From Chryseobacterium sp. JUb7 (GTDB lineage: Bacteria; Bacteroidota; Bacteroidia; Flavobacteriales; Weeksellaceae), in the NCBI RefSeq assembly GCF_024806495.1, contig NZ_JANUFF010000004.1, positions 124,001 to 188,000 on the forward strand: DNA of 64,000 bases, given 5' to 3'. The translations under genes were made by a program, and so were the position numbers. This document shows, in pieces, positions 55,316-64,000 of the stretch. Below the pieces are notes generated by a model, which saw only the letters and a program-made list of their open reading frames with translations, made no database searches and was not told where the DNA came from. Each line of letters begins with the position of its first letter. Position 1 is the first letter of the stretch.

Positions 55316-58300
55316 TTATTCCTCAAGTCTTACATCAAGTCCAAGACCTTGTAACTCGTGAAGTAATACATTGAATGATTCCGGAATACCTGGTTCAGGC
55401 ATAGATTCACCTTTTGCAATAGCTTCATAAGTTTTTGCTCTACCAATCACGTCATCCGACTTCACAGTAAGGATCTCTCTCAGGATATTGGATGCTCCGA
55501 ATGCTTCAAGAGCCCAAACCTCCATCTCTCCGAATCTCTGACCCCCGAACTGAGCTTTACCTCCTAACGGCTGCTGAGTAATCAATGAGTAAGGTCCGAT
55601 AGAACGTGCGTGCATTTTGTCATCTACCATGTGTCCTAATTTCAACATATAGATAATACCTACTGTCGCAGCCTGTGTAAATCTTTCTCCGGTACCACCA
55701 TCATAAAGGTGAGTGTGACCGAATTTAGGAAGACCTGCTTTCTCGGTGTACTCAGTGATCTGATCAAGAGTAGCTCCATCGAAGATTGGCGTAGCGAACT
55801 TCATTCCTAATTTCTGACCAGCCCATCCAAGAACTGTTTCATAAATCTGTCCGATGTTCATACGAGAAGGTACCCCTAGTGGATTCAATACGATATCTAC
55901 CGGTGTTCCGTCTTCAAGGAATGGCATATCTTCTTCACGAACGATTCTCGAAACGATACCTTTGTTACCGTGACGTCCTGCCATTTTATCCCCTACATTT
56001 AGTTTACGTTTCTTAGCAATATAAACTTTAGCAAGCTTCATAATACCTGCAGGAAGCTCATCTCCGATAGAAATTGCGAATTTCTCACGGTTTTTAACCC
56101 CTTGGATATCGTTGAATTTGATTTTGTAGTTGTGAATTAACTGTTTGATTAATTCATTTTTATCGTTATCAACCGTCCAGTCTGAACCGCTAACGTTTAC
56201 ATAATCTTCAACTGAAGTCAATAATTTATGAGTGAATTTCACACCTTTACCGATGATTTCCTCATCAAGGTCATTGGTAACTCCCTGAGAAGTTTTACCG
56301 CTTACCAGTGTATTTAATTTTTCAATTAACGTATTTCTCAACTCATCAAACTTAGCCTTGTAAGTGTTTTCAATCTCTTCAAGTTTAAGTTTTTCTTCAG
56401 TTCTTTTCTTTTTATCTTTAATGTTTCTTGAGAACAATTTTTTGTTGATTACAACACCTCTCAATGAAGAGTCTGCTTTCAATGAAGCATCCTTCACATC
56501 ACCGGCTTTGTCACCAAAGATTGCTCTAAGAAGTTTTTCTTCAGGAGTCGGGTCAGATTCACCTTTTGGAGTGATCTTACCGATCATAATATCTCCAGGC
56601 TTCACTTCAGCACCAATTCTGATCATACCGTTTTCGTCAAGATCTTTAGTCGCTTCTTCAGAAACGTTTGGAATATCTGCTGTCAATTCTTCCATACCTA
56701 ATTTGGTATCACGAACTTCAAGAGAATACTCGTCCACGTGGATTGAAGTAAACCAGTCTTCACGAACAACTTTTTCGTTGATTACGATTGCATCCTCAAA
56801 GTTGTATCCTTTCCAAGGCATGAACGCAACCACTAAGTTTCTACCAAGAGCCAATTCTCCTTTTTCAGTAGCATATCCATCGCAAAGTACCTGTCCTTTT
56901 TCCACTACATCACCTACTCTTACGTTTGGTCTTAGGGTAATCGTTGTACTCTGGTTGGTTTTTCTAAACTTAGTCAGGTTATATGTTTTAGTAGCAGACT
57001 CGAATTGTACTAAATCTTCGTCTTCACTTCTTTCATATTTAATAGTGATCTTATCAGCATCTACATACTCTACAGTACCTGTACCTTCAGCATTGATCAA
57101 AATTCTTGAATCTTTCGCAACTTGTTGTTCCAGACCTGTACCTACGATTGGAGCTTGTGGCTTCAATAAAGGAACTGCCTGACGCATCATGTTGGATCCC
57201 ATCAACGCACGGTTCGCATCATCATGCTCCAAGAATGGAATTAATGAAGCCGAAATACCAGAAATTTGGTTTGGTGCAACGTCGATAAGGTTTACCTGAG
57301 ATGGCTCAACTACCGGATAGTCACCATCCAATCTTGCAATAATTCTGTCTGTTAAGAATTCACCGTTATCGTTCAATTCAACGTTTGCCTGAGCAATTAC
57401 TTTGTCTTCTTCGTCTTCAGCATTCAGATAAATAGGATCAGCTACAAGATCAATCTTGCTGTCTTCTACTTTTCTATATGGAGTTTCAATGAAACCTAGT
57501 CTGTTGATTTTAGCATAAATACCTAAAGATGAAATCAAACCGATGTTTGGTCCTTCCGGAGTTTCAATCGGACAAATTCTTCCGTAGTGAGTATGGTGAA
57601 CGTCACGAACCTCGAAACCTGCTCTTTCTCTTGATAGACCTCCAGGCCCTAGTGCAGAAAGTCTACGCTTGTGCGTGATTTCTGAAAGCGGGTTGGTCTG
57701 GTCCATAAACTGAGATAGCTGGTTGGTACCGAAGAACGAGTTAATTACTGATGTTAACGTCTTTGCATTTACTAGATCTAAAGGAGTAAAGATTTCGTTA
57801 TCTCTAACGTTCATTCTTTCCTTAATAGTTCTTGCAATTCTTGAAAGACCTACACCGAACTGTCCTGCTAACTGCTCACCAACAGTTTTAATTCTTCTGT
57901 TTGATAAGTGGTCGATATCATCAACTTCAGCTTTAGAGTTAACCAATTCGATCAAGTGTCTTACAATCGCAATGATATCTTCTTTTGTAAGAACCTCAGT
58001 TGTAGTCGGGATGTTTAGACCTAACTTTTTGTTTAGTCTGTAACGTCCAACTTCTCCTAATGAATATCTTTGCTCAGAGAAGAATAATTTTTCAATAATT
58101 CCTCTTGCAGTTTCCTCATCTGGCGGATCTGCATTTCTTAACTGACGATAAATATACTCTACCGCTTCTTTTTCAGAGTTAGTAGGGTCTTTTTGTAATG
58201 TGTTCTGAATGATAGAGAACTCATTGCTGTTTTCTTTGTGAATCAAGATAGATTTCACACCAGCATCCAAGATAAGATCCAAATGTTCTTTTTCAAGAAT

Positions 58301-59137
58301 CGTCTCTCTATCCAAGATGATTTCGTTTCTTTCGATAGAAACTACTTCACCTGTATCTTCGTCTACGAAATCTTCGAACCAAGTGTTTAATACTCTCGCA
58401 GCCAATGTTCTTCCTTCTACTTTTTTAAGGGCAGCTTTAGAAACTTTCACTTCTTCAGCAAGGTCAAAGATCTGAAGGATATCCTTATCAGATTCAAAAC
58501 CGATAGCTCTCAATAAAGTTGTTAATGGTAACTTTTTCTTACGGTCGATATACGCGTACATTACGCTGTTGATATCTGTTGTAAATTCCATCCAAGATCC
58601 TTTGAAAGGGATAATTCTTGAATAATAAAGTTTAGTTCCGTTTGCGTGGTAAGTCTGTCCGAAGAATACACCAGGTGAACGGTGAAGCTGCGTAACAATA
58701 ACTCTCTCAGCACCATTGATGATGAAAGATCCACTAGGTGTCATGTAAGGAACCGGACCTAAATACACATCCTGAACTACAGTCTGGAAATCTTCGTGCT
58801 CAGGGTCTGTACAATACAATTTAAGTCTTGCTTTAAGAGGAACTGAATACGTCAATCCTCTTTCCACACACTCATCAATTGAATAACGTGGAGAATCTAC
58901 CAAATAATCTAAGAATTCCAATACGAACTGGTTTCTTGAATCGGTAATCGGGAAATTTTCTTGGAACGTCTTATAAAGACCTTCACTTCTTCTGTCTTCA
59001 GGAAGAGTATCAAGCTGAAAAAACTCACTGAAAGACTCGATTTGGATATCCAAGAAGTCAGGAGTGATAATTTTTCCTTTCGCTGAAGAGAAGTTAATTC
59101 TCTGATTTCCCCTAGTTGTTGCTGTTGTTTTACTCAT
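55316..59137 (-). CDS. rpoB: RNA polymerase subunit beta
   Basis: This 1273-residue subunit forms most of the RNA polymerase main channel with beta-prime. The rifamycin pocket (about residues 467-500) reads [20 protein letters not shown] followed by LSALGPGG. The positions matching E. coli D516, H526 and S531 carry the sensitive-type residues D, H and S. Length is standard. It precedes rpoC, and is separated from rplL by a terminator and about 510 bases that include a promoter. Confidence 0.99.
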   Translation of the reverse strand: MSKTTATTRGNQRINFSSAKGKIITPDFLDIQIESFSEFFQLDTLPEDRRSEGLYKTFQENFPITDSRNQFVLEFLDYLVDSPRYSIDECVERGLTYSVPLKARLKLYCTDPEHEDFQTVVQDVYLGPVPYMTPSGSFIINGAERVIVTQLHRSPGVFFGQTYHANGTKLYYSRIIPFKGSWMEFTTDINSVMYAYIDRKKKLPLTTLLRAIGFESDKDILQIFDLAEEVKVSKAALKKVEGRTLAARVLNTWFEDFVDEDTGEVVSIERNEIILDRETILEKEHLDLILDAGVKSILIHKENSNEFSIIQNTLQKDPTNSEKEAVEYIYRQLRNADPPDEETARGIIEKLFFSEQRYSLGEVGRYRLNKKLGLNIPTTTEVLTKEDIIAIVRHLIELVNSKAEVDDIDHLSNRRIKTVGEQLAGQFGVGLSRIARTIKERMNVRDNEIFTPLDLVNAKTLTSVINSFFGTNQLSQFMDQTNPLSEITHKRRLSALGPGGLSRERAGFEVRDVHHTHYGRICPIETPEGPNIGLISSLGIYAKINRLGFIETPYRKVEDSKIDLVADPIYLNAEDEEDKVIAQANVELNDNGEFLTDRIIARLDGDYPVVEPSQVNLIDVAPNQISGISASLIPFLEHDDANRALMGSNMMRQAVPLLKPQAPIVGTGLEQQVAKDSRILINAEGTGTVEYVDADKITIKYERSEDEDLVQFESATKTYNLTKFRKTNQSTTITLRPNVRVGDVVEKGQVLCDGYATEKGELALGRNLVVAFMPWKGYNFEDAIVINEKVVREDWFTSIHVDEYSLEVRDTKLGMEELTADIPNVSEEATKDLDENGMIRIGAEVKPGDIMIGKITPKGESDPTPEEKLLRAIFGDKAGDVKDASLKADSSLRGVVINKKLFSRNIKDKKKRTEEKLKLEEIENTYKAKFDELRNTLIEKLNTLVSGKTSQGVTNDLDEEIIGKGVKFTHKLLTSVEDYVNVSGSDWTVDNDKNELIKQLIHNYKIKFNDIQGVKNREKFAISIGDELPAGIMKLAKVYIAKKRKLNVGDKMAGRHGNKGIVSRIVREEDMPFLEDGTPVDIVLNPLGVPSRMNIGQIYETVLGWAGQKLGMKFATPIFDGATLDQITEYTEKAGLPKFGHTHLYDGGTGERFTQAATVGIIYMLKLGHMVDDKMHARSIGPYSLITQQPLGGKAQFGGQRFGEMEVWALEAFGASNILREILTVKSDDVIGRAKTYEAIAKGESMPEPGIPESFNVLLHELQGLGLDVRLEE

Positions 59138-59461
59138 AAAACTTTTAAGAAAGGGTTAAAAAATATTTTGATTTATTACAAAAATATCAGAAAAAAGAAC
59201 GAGGTCAGAATAGAAGATAAAGACTTTATAATGTTGGCGCTATTAGAAACAGTCTTTATTTTTTTCTCTTGATTCTCAGAATCTTAATCCTAACTGCAAC
59301 GCTGGTATATCTTTTCACAGCGTAATGCAAAATATTTTTATTACTTTTGAGGCAGAGTCGCCGCAATATCTATAAATACGAAAGCCCTTTCATTTTAATG
59401 AAAGAGTTGATATTCAATATTTTATAGATTTACAAACAATTATTCGCGCCAAAAGAGAATG

Positions 59462-59492
59462 CAAATTTACAAAAATTTTTCCACAATTACAA
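59462..59492 (-). promoter_or_regulatory. Promoter for rpoBC
   Basis: On the minus strand a TTG at 59490-59492, a 20-base spacer and TAAATTTG followed by C at 59462-59469 match the Bacteroidota promoter in both boxes and spacing. The resulting leader to rpoB is about 320 bases. Confidence 0.65.
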
Positions 59493-59594
59493 TTTTCTTA
59501 TAAAAAAGAAGAACGTAAAATGCATTTATGCTTTAACTTACAGAATTCTGTGCGAACAAAAAAATAGATCCGTCTAATATTTCTTTATCCATCA

Positions 59595-59625
59595 ACAAAA
59601 AAAGCCTGAGTAAAAACTCAGGCTT
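59595..59625 (-). terminator. Terminator after rplL
   Basis: The perfect 10-base stem aagcctgagt / actcaggctt with a 4-base loop is followed by seven T residues on the minus strand. Confidence 0.9.
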
Positions 59626-59647
59626 CATATTTTTAGGTAAACTAGAA

Positions 59648-60013
59648 TTATTTCAATTCTACTTCAGCACCAGCTTCTTCTAATTGCTTCTTAAGAGCTT
59701 CAGCTTCGTCTTTAGAGATTCCTTCCTTGATAGGTGCAGGAGCTCCGTCTACGATATCTTTAGCTTCTTTAAGACCAGCACCAGTTAAATCTTTTACCAA
59801 TTTAACGATAGCTAATTTAGAAGCACCTGCAGACTTAAGAATTACGTCGAATTCAGTTTTTTCTTCAGCAGCTTCTCCACCACCTGCAGCAACTACTACA
59901 GCAGCAGCAGCTGGCTCAATTCCGTACTCATCCTTAAGGATAGTTGCTAATTCGTTTACGTCTTTTACTGTTAAGTTTACTAGCGTTTCAGCTAAATTTT
60001 TTAAATCTGACAT
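59648..60013 (-). CDS. rplL: Ribosomal protein L7/L12
   Basis: This 121-residue stalk protein binds elongation factors. It has an N-terminal dimerisation part, an Ala/Gly-rich hinge ([16 protein letters not shown], about residues 36-51) and the conserved C-terminal domain with [20 protein letters not shown]. It follows rplJ by 45 bases and ends at a strong terminator. Confidence 0.98.
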   Translation of the reverse strand: MSDLKNLAETLVNLTVKDVNELATILKDEYGIEPAAAAVVVAAGGGEAAEEKTEFDVILKSAGASKLAIVKLVKDLTGAGLKEAKDIVDGAPAPIKEGISKDEAEALKKQLEEAGAEVELK

Positions 60014-60058
60014 TGTTGTAATGTTTTTGTTGATTATGTATTTATTTTTTGAGTCTAA

Positions 60059-60652
60059 TTATTCAGCAGCTGGCGTTTCGTCAGTGCTTTCTGCAGCAGG
60101 AGCTTCTGGAGCCTCAGCAGCAGGAGTTTCTTCCACAGCAGGTGCAGCTTCTTCAGCTTTAGCTTCTACTGTTTCAGGTTTGTTTTGAAGAGCAGAAACA
60201 ACTCTTTGAATTGGAGATTGAAGTAATCCGATGATTTCACCGATCATTTCTTCTCTAGACTTGATGTTTGCTAACGCGTCTAGGTTGTTATCACCAACAT
60301 AGAAAGTTTCCTGAACAAAAGCAGACTTCAAAGCCGGCTTATCTTCTTTCTTTCTGAACCCTTGGATTAATTTAGCCGGACCGTTTGCAGTCTCAGAAAT
60401 CATTAATGCAGAGTTTCCTTTAAAAGTCTGGAACATTTCAGAGTAATCTACTCCTTCCATTTGCTCCATTGCTTTTTGCAAAAGTGTATTTTTTACAACT
60501 TTTACTTTGATATTTTGTTTGAAAGCTTGTCTTCTGAATTCTGAAGACTTAGCAGCGTTCAATCCGTCTAGATCTGCTACGTATACTACTTTTGCATCCT
60601 GAAGCAAGTCTTTGATCTCTTGTATTGCTACAACTTTTTGGTCTTTTGTCAT
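60059..60652 (-). CDS. rplJ: Ribosomal protein L10 with Ala/Glu-rich tail
   Basis: This 197-residue anchor of the L7/L12 stalk has the N-terminal rRNA-binding domain (KVVAIQEIKDLLQDAKVVYV) in place. Beyond about residue 160 there is a low-complexity Ala/Pro/Glu tail ending ETPAAE, so the protein is some 20-30 residues longer than usual. Such acidic tails occur in flavobacteria. It lies between rplA and rplL in the normal order. Confidence 0.97.
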   Translation of the reverse strand: MTKDQKVVAIQEIKDLLQDAKVVYVADLDGLNAAKSSEFRRQAFKQNIKVKVVKNTLLQKAMEQMEGVDYSEMFQTFKGNSALMISETANGPAKLIQGFRKKEDKPALKSAFVQETFYVGDNNLDALANIKSREEMIGEIIGLLQSPIQRVVSALQNKPETVEAKAEEAAPAVEETPAAEAPEAPAAESTDETPAAE

Positions 60653-60669
60653 TGTCTTAAGGATTTATA

Positions 60670-61362
60670 TTAGTTTACAGATTTAGTATCAATTGCAATA
60701 CCTGGGCTCATTGTAGAAGACAAATAAATGCTTTTTACATATGTTCCTTTAGCAGCAGTTGGCTTCATTTTGATCAATGTAGAAATTAATTCCTGAGCAT
60801 TTTCTTTGATCTTAGCAGCATCGAAAGATACTTTACCAATACCAGCATGGATGATACCATACTTATCTACTTTGAAATCAATTTTACCTGCTTTTACTTC
60901 AGTTACTGCTTTACCAATTTCCATAGTTACAGTACCTGATTTAGGGTTAGGCATCAAACCTCTTGGTCCTAATACTCTACCCAAAGGTCCTAATTTACCC
61001 ATAACAGCCGGCATAGTAACGATAACGTCAACATCTGTCCAACCGTCTTTGATTTTTTGTAAATATTCATCAAGACCTACATAGTCAGCACCAGCTTCTT
61101 TAGCTTCTGCTTCTTTATCTGGAGTTACTAAAGCCAAAACTTTAACATCTTTACCAGTTCCGTGAGGAAGAGATACAACACCTCTTACCATTTGGTTTGC
61201 TTTTCTTGGATCTACTCCTAATCTTACAGCGATATCTACAGAAGCATCAAACTTTGCAGTGTTCACTTCTTTTACAAGAGCTGAACCTTCTTCAAGGTTA
61301 TAGATTCTTCCTTTTTCTACTTTGCTTAAAGCTTCCTTTTGCTTTTTAGTTAATTTTGCCAT
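60670..61362 (-). CDS. rplA: Ribosomal protein L1
   Basis: This 230-residue protein of the large-subunit L1 stalk has the rRNA-binding motif [20 protein letters not shown] (about residues 127-146). Length is standard. It lies 11 bases after rplK and 17 before rplJ in one operon. In many bacteria L1 represses its own operon; a specific L1-binding mimic was not identified here. Confidence 0.98.
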   Translation of the reverse strand: MAKLTKKQKEALSKVEKGRIYNLEEGSALVKEVNTAKFDASVDIAVRLGVDPRKANQMVRGVVSLPHGTGKDVKVLALVTPDKEAEAKEAGADYVGLDEYLQKIKDGWTDVDVIVTMPAVMGKLGPLGRVLGPRGLMPNPKSGTVTMEIGKAVTEVKAGKIDFKVDKYGIIHAGIGKVSFDAAKIKENAQELISTLIKMKPTAAKGTYVKSIYLSSTMSPGIAIDTKSVN

Positions 61363-61373
61363 TTCTATTAGTT

Positions 61374-61820
61374 TTAAGCGTTAAAAGTTGGTTTAGTTCC
61401 TGTTACTCTTAATCCCATAGATCTAGCAGTACCTGCAACCATAGAAACTGCAGAATCCATTGTAAAGCAGTTAAGATCTGCCATTTTGTCTTCAGCGATT
61501 TTCTTCACTTGATCCCAAGATACAGAACCTACTTTGTTTCTGTTTGGTTCTCCGGAACCTCCTTTGATTTTAGCTGCATCCATTAACTGGATCGCTGCAG
61601 GTGGAGTTTTAATAACGAATTCAAAAGATTTGTCTTCGTATACTGTAATTACTACAGGTAAAACTTGCCCTGGCTTATCTTGGGTTCTTCCGTTAAATTG
61701 CTTACAAAACTCCATGATGTTCACACCTGCAGAACCCAATGCTGGACCTACTGGTGGAGAAGGGTTGGCAGCGCCACCTTTCACCTGAAGTTTTACCATT
61801 TTAAAGACTTTTTTAGCCAT
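61374..61820 (-). CDS. rplK: Ribosomal protein L11
   Basis: This 148-residue protein of the GTPase-associated centre has [20 protein letters not shown] at its N terminus and the C-terminal rRNA-binding segment with [13 protein letters not shown]. It is the first gene of the rplK-rplA-rplJ-rplL unit here, with its own promoter. In most bacteria nusG directly precedes it; here a C1q-like gene intervenes. Confidence 0.98.
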   Translation of the reverse strand: MAKKVFKMVKLQVKGGAANPSPPVGPALGSAGVNIMEFCKQFNGRTQDKPGQVLPVVITVYEDKSFEFVIKTPPAAIQLMDAAKIKGGSGEPNRNKVGSVSWDQVKKIAEDKMADLNCFTMDSAVSMVAGTARSMGLRVTGTKPTFNA

Positions 61821-61916
61821 TTTTTGTTTTTTAAATTTGAATAATTAATGAGTTTGGAAGCATTTATTATTCAGTAGATTACCGACTCACATACAGTAAA
61901 TCTACTTTTCGGATTG

Positions 61917-61947
61917 CAAAATTATGAAATATTTTTGAAATAGCAAA
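61917..61947 (-). promoter_or_regulatory. Promoter for rplKAJL
   Basis: On the minus strand TTTG at 61944-61947, a 19-base spacer and TAATTTTG followed by C at 61917-61924 make an excellent Bacteroidota promoter. The leader of about 90 bases includes a possible hairpin (agtagattac / gtaaatctact, 61873-61907). Confidence 0.8.
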
Positions 61948-62052
61948 TGGAATTTATTGATTTTTAGTAAGATTATGCATAAAAAAAATTCTTTGACGTA
62001 AAACAAAGGATTTCAATACAGATCCGAATCCATATCCCAGAGTTTTAGTACT

Positions 62053-62086
62053 AAAAAAATCCTCCCTAAAAGATATTAGAGAGGAT
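62053..62086 (-). terminator. Terminator of the C1q-like gene
   Basis: On the minus strand atcctctctaa / ttagggaggat (one wobble pair) encloses a 6-base loop followed by T residues. It isolates the C1q-like gene from rplK. Confidence 0.85.
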
Positions 62087-62116
62087 AAAAACCACAAACT
62101 TAGAAAAAAAACTTCT

Positions 62117-62992
62117 TTACAGTAGCTTATTAATCAATAAGCGTGAATACTGTTTACTAATTCTTAAATCACTAAGATTCTGTACCATATTCTGTGTTCC
62201 GAAGGTCATAAACTGTAATGTTACTTTTTGTCCTGCCTTCAGCCATAAGGTTGCATTACTTATCTGAAAGAAAAGATTAGAATCACTGCTTATAGGCGAA
62301 GGATTCTTTGCTCCTCTGTAAATCACCCCGCTGGATGTAGCTACACGACCTCCATCAATAGCCAGAGTTGTAAATGCTGTTCCCGAGGTACCATCAAAAA
62401 CTCCCGGTGCATTTTGTGGAGTATTAAACCCACACACCCCATACATTGAATACAGTCCGTCTCTTGGAACAGTAAATTCTCCGGTTGTAGCATCGTAGGC
62501 ATTTAATGGATCATACTGTTCATTTAATTCCAGTGTTGTAAAGACATTATTTGTCCAGTCAGCAGCAGCATTCATATCTGCACCATTGGTAGCATCCAGC
62601 ACTCTGTTTCCGGAATCATCAATTGAAAATAGATCTCCTCCGGCAGGTTTTATAATCCCTGAAGCATCAGTAACAAGCAATTTGTCTGATCCCGTTCCGG
62701 TAACACCGTTAAATAATCCTCTTACTCTAACACTTCCGCTGGCAATATCCAGTCTTTGTGTAGGAGAAGTAGTTCCTATTCCTAAACTTATTGAACCCGA
62801 TCCCAGTCCGGAAGCAGTAACAACAGTTAAATCATTCGACTGCTGTACAATGGAAGGTGCACCAATCACTGGATTATCTTTTCCTCCATCGATATGGAAA
62901 ATTCCTTGCGGATTAGTAGTATTAATCCCAACTTGGGCATTAACAAAAGAAACAACTGCTAATGCAGATAATAGTAATAATTTTTTTTTCAT
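62117..62992 (-). CDS. Secreted protein with C1q/TNF-like C-terminal domain
   Basis: This 291-residue protein has a signal peptide (about residues 1-19, ending NAQ). It then has GIGTTSPTQRLDI and VGINTTNPQGIFHI motifs, as in tail-fibre and adhesin-like proteins of Bacteroidota. The C-terminal part (about residues 150-280: FTVPRDGLYSMYGVCGFN, LWLKAGQKVTLQFMTFG) looks like a C1q jelly-roll. There is no T9SS sorting domain. ATG at 62992 is chosen for the signal peptide. It is placed between nusG and rplK with a terminator on each side. Confidence 0.78.
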   Translation of the reverse strand: MKKKLLLLSALAVVSFVNAQVGINTTNPQGIFHIDGGKDNPVIGAPSIVQQSNDLTVVTASGLGSGSISLGIGTTSPTQRLDIASGSVRVRGLFNGVTGTGSDKLLVTDASGIIKPAGGDLFSIDDSGNRVLDATNGADMNAAADWTNNVFTTLELNEQYDPLNAYDATTGEFTVPRDGLYSMYGVCGFNTPQNAPGVFDGTSGTAFTTLAIDGGRVATSSGVIYRGAKNPSPISSDSNLFFQISNATLWLKAGQKVTLQFMTFGTQNMVQNLSDLRISKQYSRLLINKLL

Positions 62993-63519
62993 CTTTTTCC
63001 TTAATATTCGATCTAAAATTATACAGACAAGGAAAAAGAAGCAAAGAAAAAAGTCAGAAAATGAAAAAAAGACCAATTAAATCACAAATAAAAGAAATAA
63101 ATGTAAAAACAAATTTAACCAAAGAACCCGACCAACATATATCAACAATACATGAATTAAATAAAAAGTTAAAATATATTAAAAATCACAAATAATTGAT
63201 AAATATTTTTCTACATTCGATGTTTAAGGTGAAAAATAAAATAATTAACTAATACTATATTTTTAACAAAAAATAAACACTGCTTAAACGAAAAATTAAT
63301 GCATATAAGAAATAAAACAAAAAAGAAAGAGTCTTGAAAAACACAAAAAAATAGCTCAAAGAGTCATATCAAATTATTTTATGCTAAAAAGCGATAATTC
63401 ATAGCGTTTTATTCCTTAAGAAAAAAGAGATAAAATATTAAATTACAGAAACAGATGGCAAATTATAAAAACAAAAAAAGACCGCTAAAGCGGTCCTGAT
63501 ATTATTTGAGTATAATTGA
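62993..63519. other. AT-rich intergenic region between nusG and the C1q-like gene
   Basis: The 527 bases are extremely A-rich on the plus strand. A 44-codon plus-strand frame from 63061 (MKKRPIKSQ...) is not convincing. The nusG terminator lies at its high-coordinate end. No tRNA or known RNA is seen. Confidence 0.5.
63473..63495 (-). terminator. Terminator of nusG
   Basis: The stem gaccgc / gcggtc with a 4-base loop is followed on the minus strand by seven T residues. It lies 25 bases after the nusG stop. Confidence 0.88.
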
Positions 63520-64000
63520 TTATACTTTTTCTACTTGCATATAGCTTAACTCCATTGGAGTCTTTCTACCGAAGATAAGAACAGAAACTTCAATTTTCTT
63601 TTTATCTTCAAGAATTTTTTCAATTGTACCATTGAATCCATTGAAAGGTCCGTCAATTACTTTAACGTTTTCACCTACGATATATGGAATCTCAAGGTCA
63701 CTTGCAAATTCTGAAAGCTCATCCATTCTTCCAAGCATTCTGTTAACCTCAGATTTTCTCATTGGTACAGGATCACCGCCTTTTGTTAGACTTAAGAAAG
63801 AAATAACTCCCGGAATATTTTTGATAACGTGAGGAATCTCTCCCATAAGATCAGCTTCAATCATTAAGTATCCAGGATAGTAAGGTCTTTCTTTAGGAAC
63901 TTTCTTACCGTTTCTAATCTGAATAACCTTTTCCATAGGAATAACCACCTGAGTAACGTACTGCTCAAACCCTAAACGTTTGATTTCTGTCTCAATATAG
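63520..64000 (-). CDS. nusG: Transcription antitermination factor NusG (5' end outside window)
   Basis: About 160 C-terminal residues are present and the frame runs off the window edge. NusG features are clear: YIETEIKRLGFEQYV, PTEK-like IPMEKVIQIRNGKK, YYPGYLMIEADL, and the KOW domain (GENVKVIDGPFNGFNGTIEKI) at the end. It binds RNA polymerase and links it to Rho or the ribosome. Normally rplK follows directly; here a terminator and a C1q-like gene stand between. Confidence 0.97.
   Translation of the reverse strand, partial: YIETEIKRLGFEQYVTQVVIPMEKVIQIRNGKKVPKERPYYPGYLMIEADLMGEIPHVIKNIPGVISFLSLTKGGDPVPMRKSEVNRMLGRMDELSEFASDLEIPYIVGENVKVIDGPFNGFNGTIEKILEDKKKIEVSVLIFGRKTPMELSYMQVEKV

Larger units (their letters stand above)
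59138..59647. other. rplL-rpoB intergenic region and rpoBC leader
   Basis: The 510 bases hold, in minus-strand order, the rplL terminator, a promoter (59462-59492) and a leader of about 320 bases. The leader includes a small hairpin (ctttcatt / aatgaaag, near 59395) and a second possible -7 box TATTTTTG at 59179-59186, about 42 bases before rpoB. No ORF or tRNA is seen. Confidence 0.6.

Noticed and set aside
62962..63195. A plus-strand Lys/Asn-rich ORF between nusG and the C1q-like gene
   Set aside because: Composition is that of A-rich intergenic DNA, and it overlaps the C1q-like signal-peptide region on the other strand.

Overview
The window reads as chromosome from a flavobacterium of the Chryseobacterium type (Bacteroidota). 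The DNA is AT-rich. Starts generally lack Shine-Dalgarno sequences, and several genes carry the Bacteroidota promoter signature TAnnTTTG with an upstream TTG/TTTG. Five proteins end in a type IX secretion (T9SS) sorting domain. The core genes (groESL, lpxK, truA, the rplK-rplA-rplJ-rplL and rpoB-rpoC block, nusG) look flavobacterial. The genus is an inference from protein style; no search was run.

Layout. 1-3.5 kb: a DUF2490 porin-like protein, a CitMHS transporter and an SDF-family carrier. 3.6-7.3 kb: groES and groEL, split by a four-helix-bundle (23S rRNA intervening-sequence type) gene flanked by inverted repeats. They are followed by a leucine-rich-repeat gene and then a second, partial copy of the groEL 3' end with its terminator. 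7.3-16.7 kb is accessory DNA: an AlbA_2/HATPase protein, two tandem kelch/T9SS paralogues, a small secreted-protein gene frameshifted in a GATTG triplet, a metallophosphoesterase stub, a delta-60-repeat protein, three small unknown genes and a hotdog-like protein. 16.7-22 kb: the rifampin ADP-ribosyltransferase arr, an ECF42-type sigma factor with its YciI/DGPF partner and an NmrA-like oxidoreductase, small proteins, and an FMN riboswitch before ribB.

22-33 kb: a T9SS protein, a TonB-dependent receptor, an outer-membrane barrel, an MFS carrier, an MsbA-like ABC exporter, a repeat-rich non-coding stretch, an alpha/beta hydrolase and a Crp/Fnr regulator. 33-45 kb: truA, lpxK-pnp, a TlpA-like thioredoxin with a GNAT gene, dinB, a cytoplasmic alpha-amylase, a carboxylesterase, a divergent AraC/alcohol dehydrogenase pair, and a divergent HxlR/NmrA pair with a visible operator. 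45-50.4 kb: a phosphodiesterase, then a compact envelope operon (DUF5777 barrel, haem c lipoprotein, YceI, ankyrin, DOMON/T9SS protein). This operon has a CRP-like site at its promoter and a Crp/Fnr gene next to it.

50.5-64 kb, all on the minus strand: DUF3467, rpoC, rpoB, rplL, rplJ, rplA, rplK, a C1q-like surface protein, and the 3' part of nusG running off the window.

The best candidates for something undescribed are the inverted-repeat-flanked four-helix-bundle cassette inside groESL, the duplicated groEL tail around the LRR gene, and the Crp-controlled DUF5777/haem c/YceI/DOMON operon. No tRNA, rRNA, CRISPR array, complete insertion sequence or prophage was seen.
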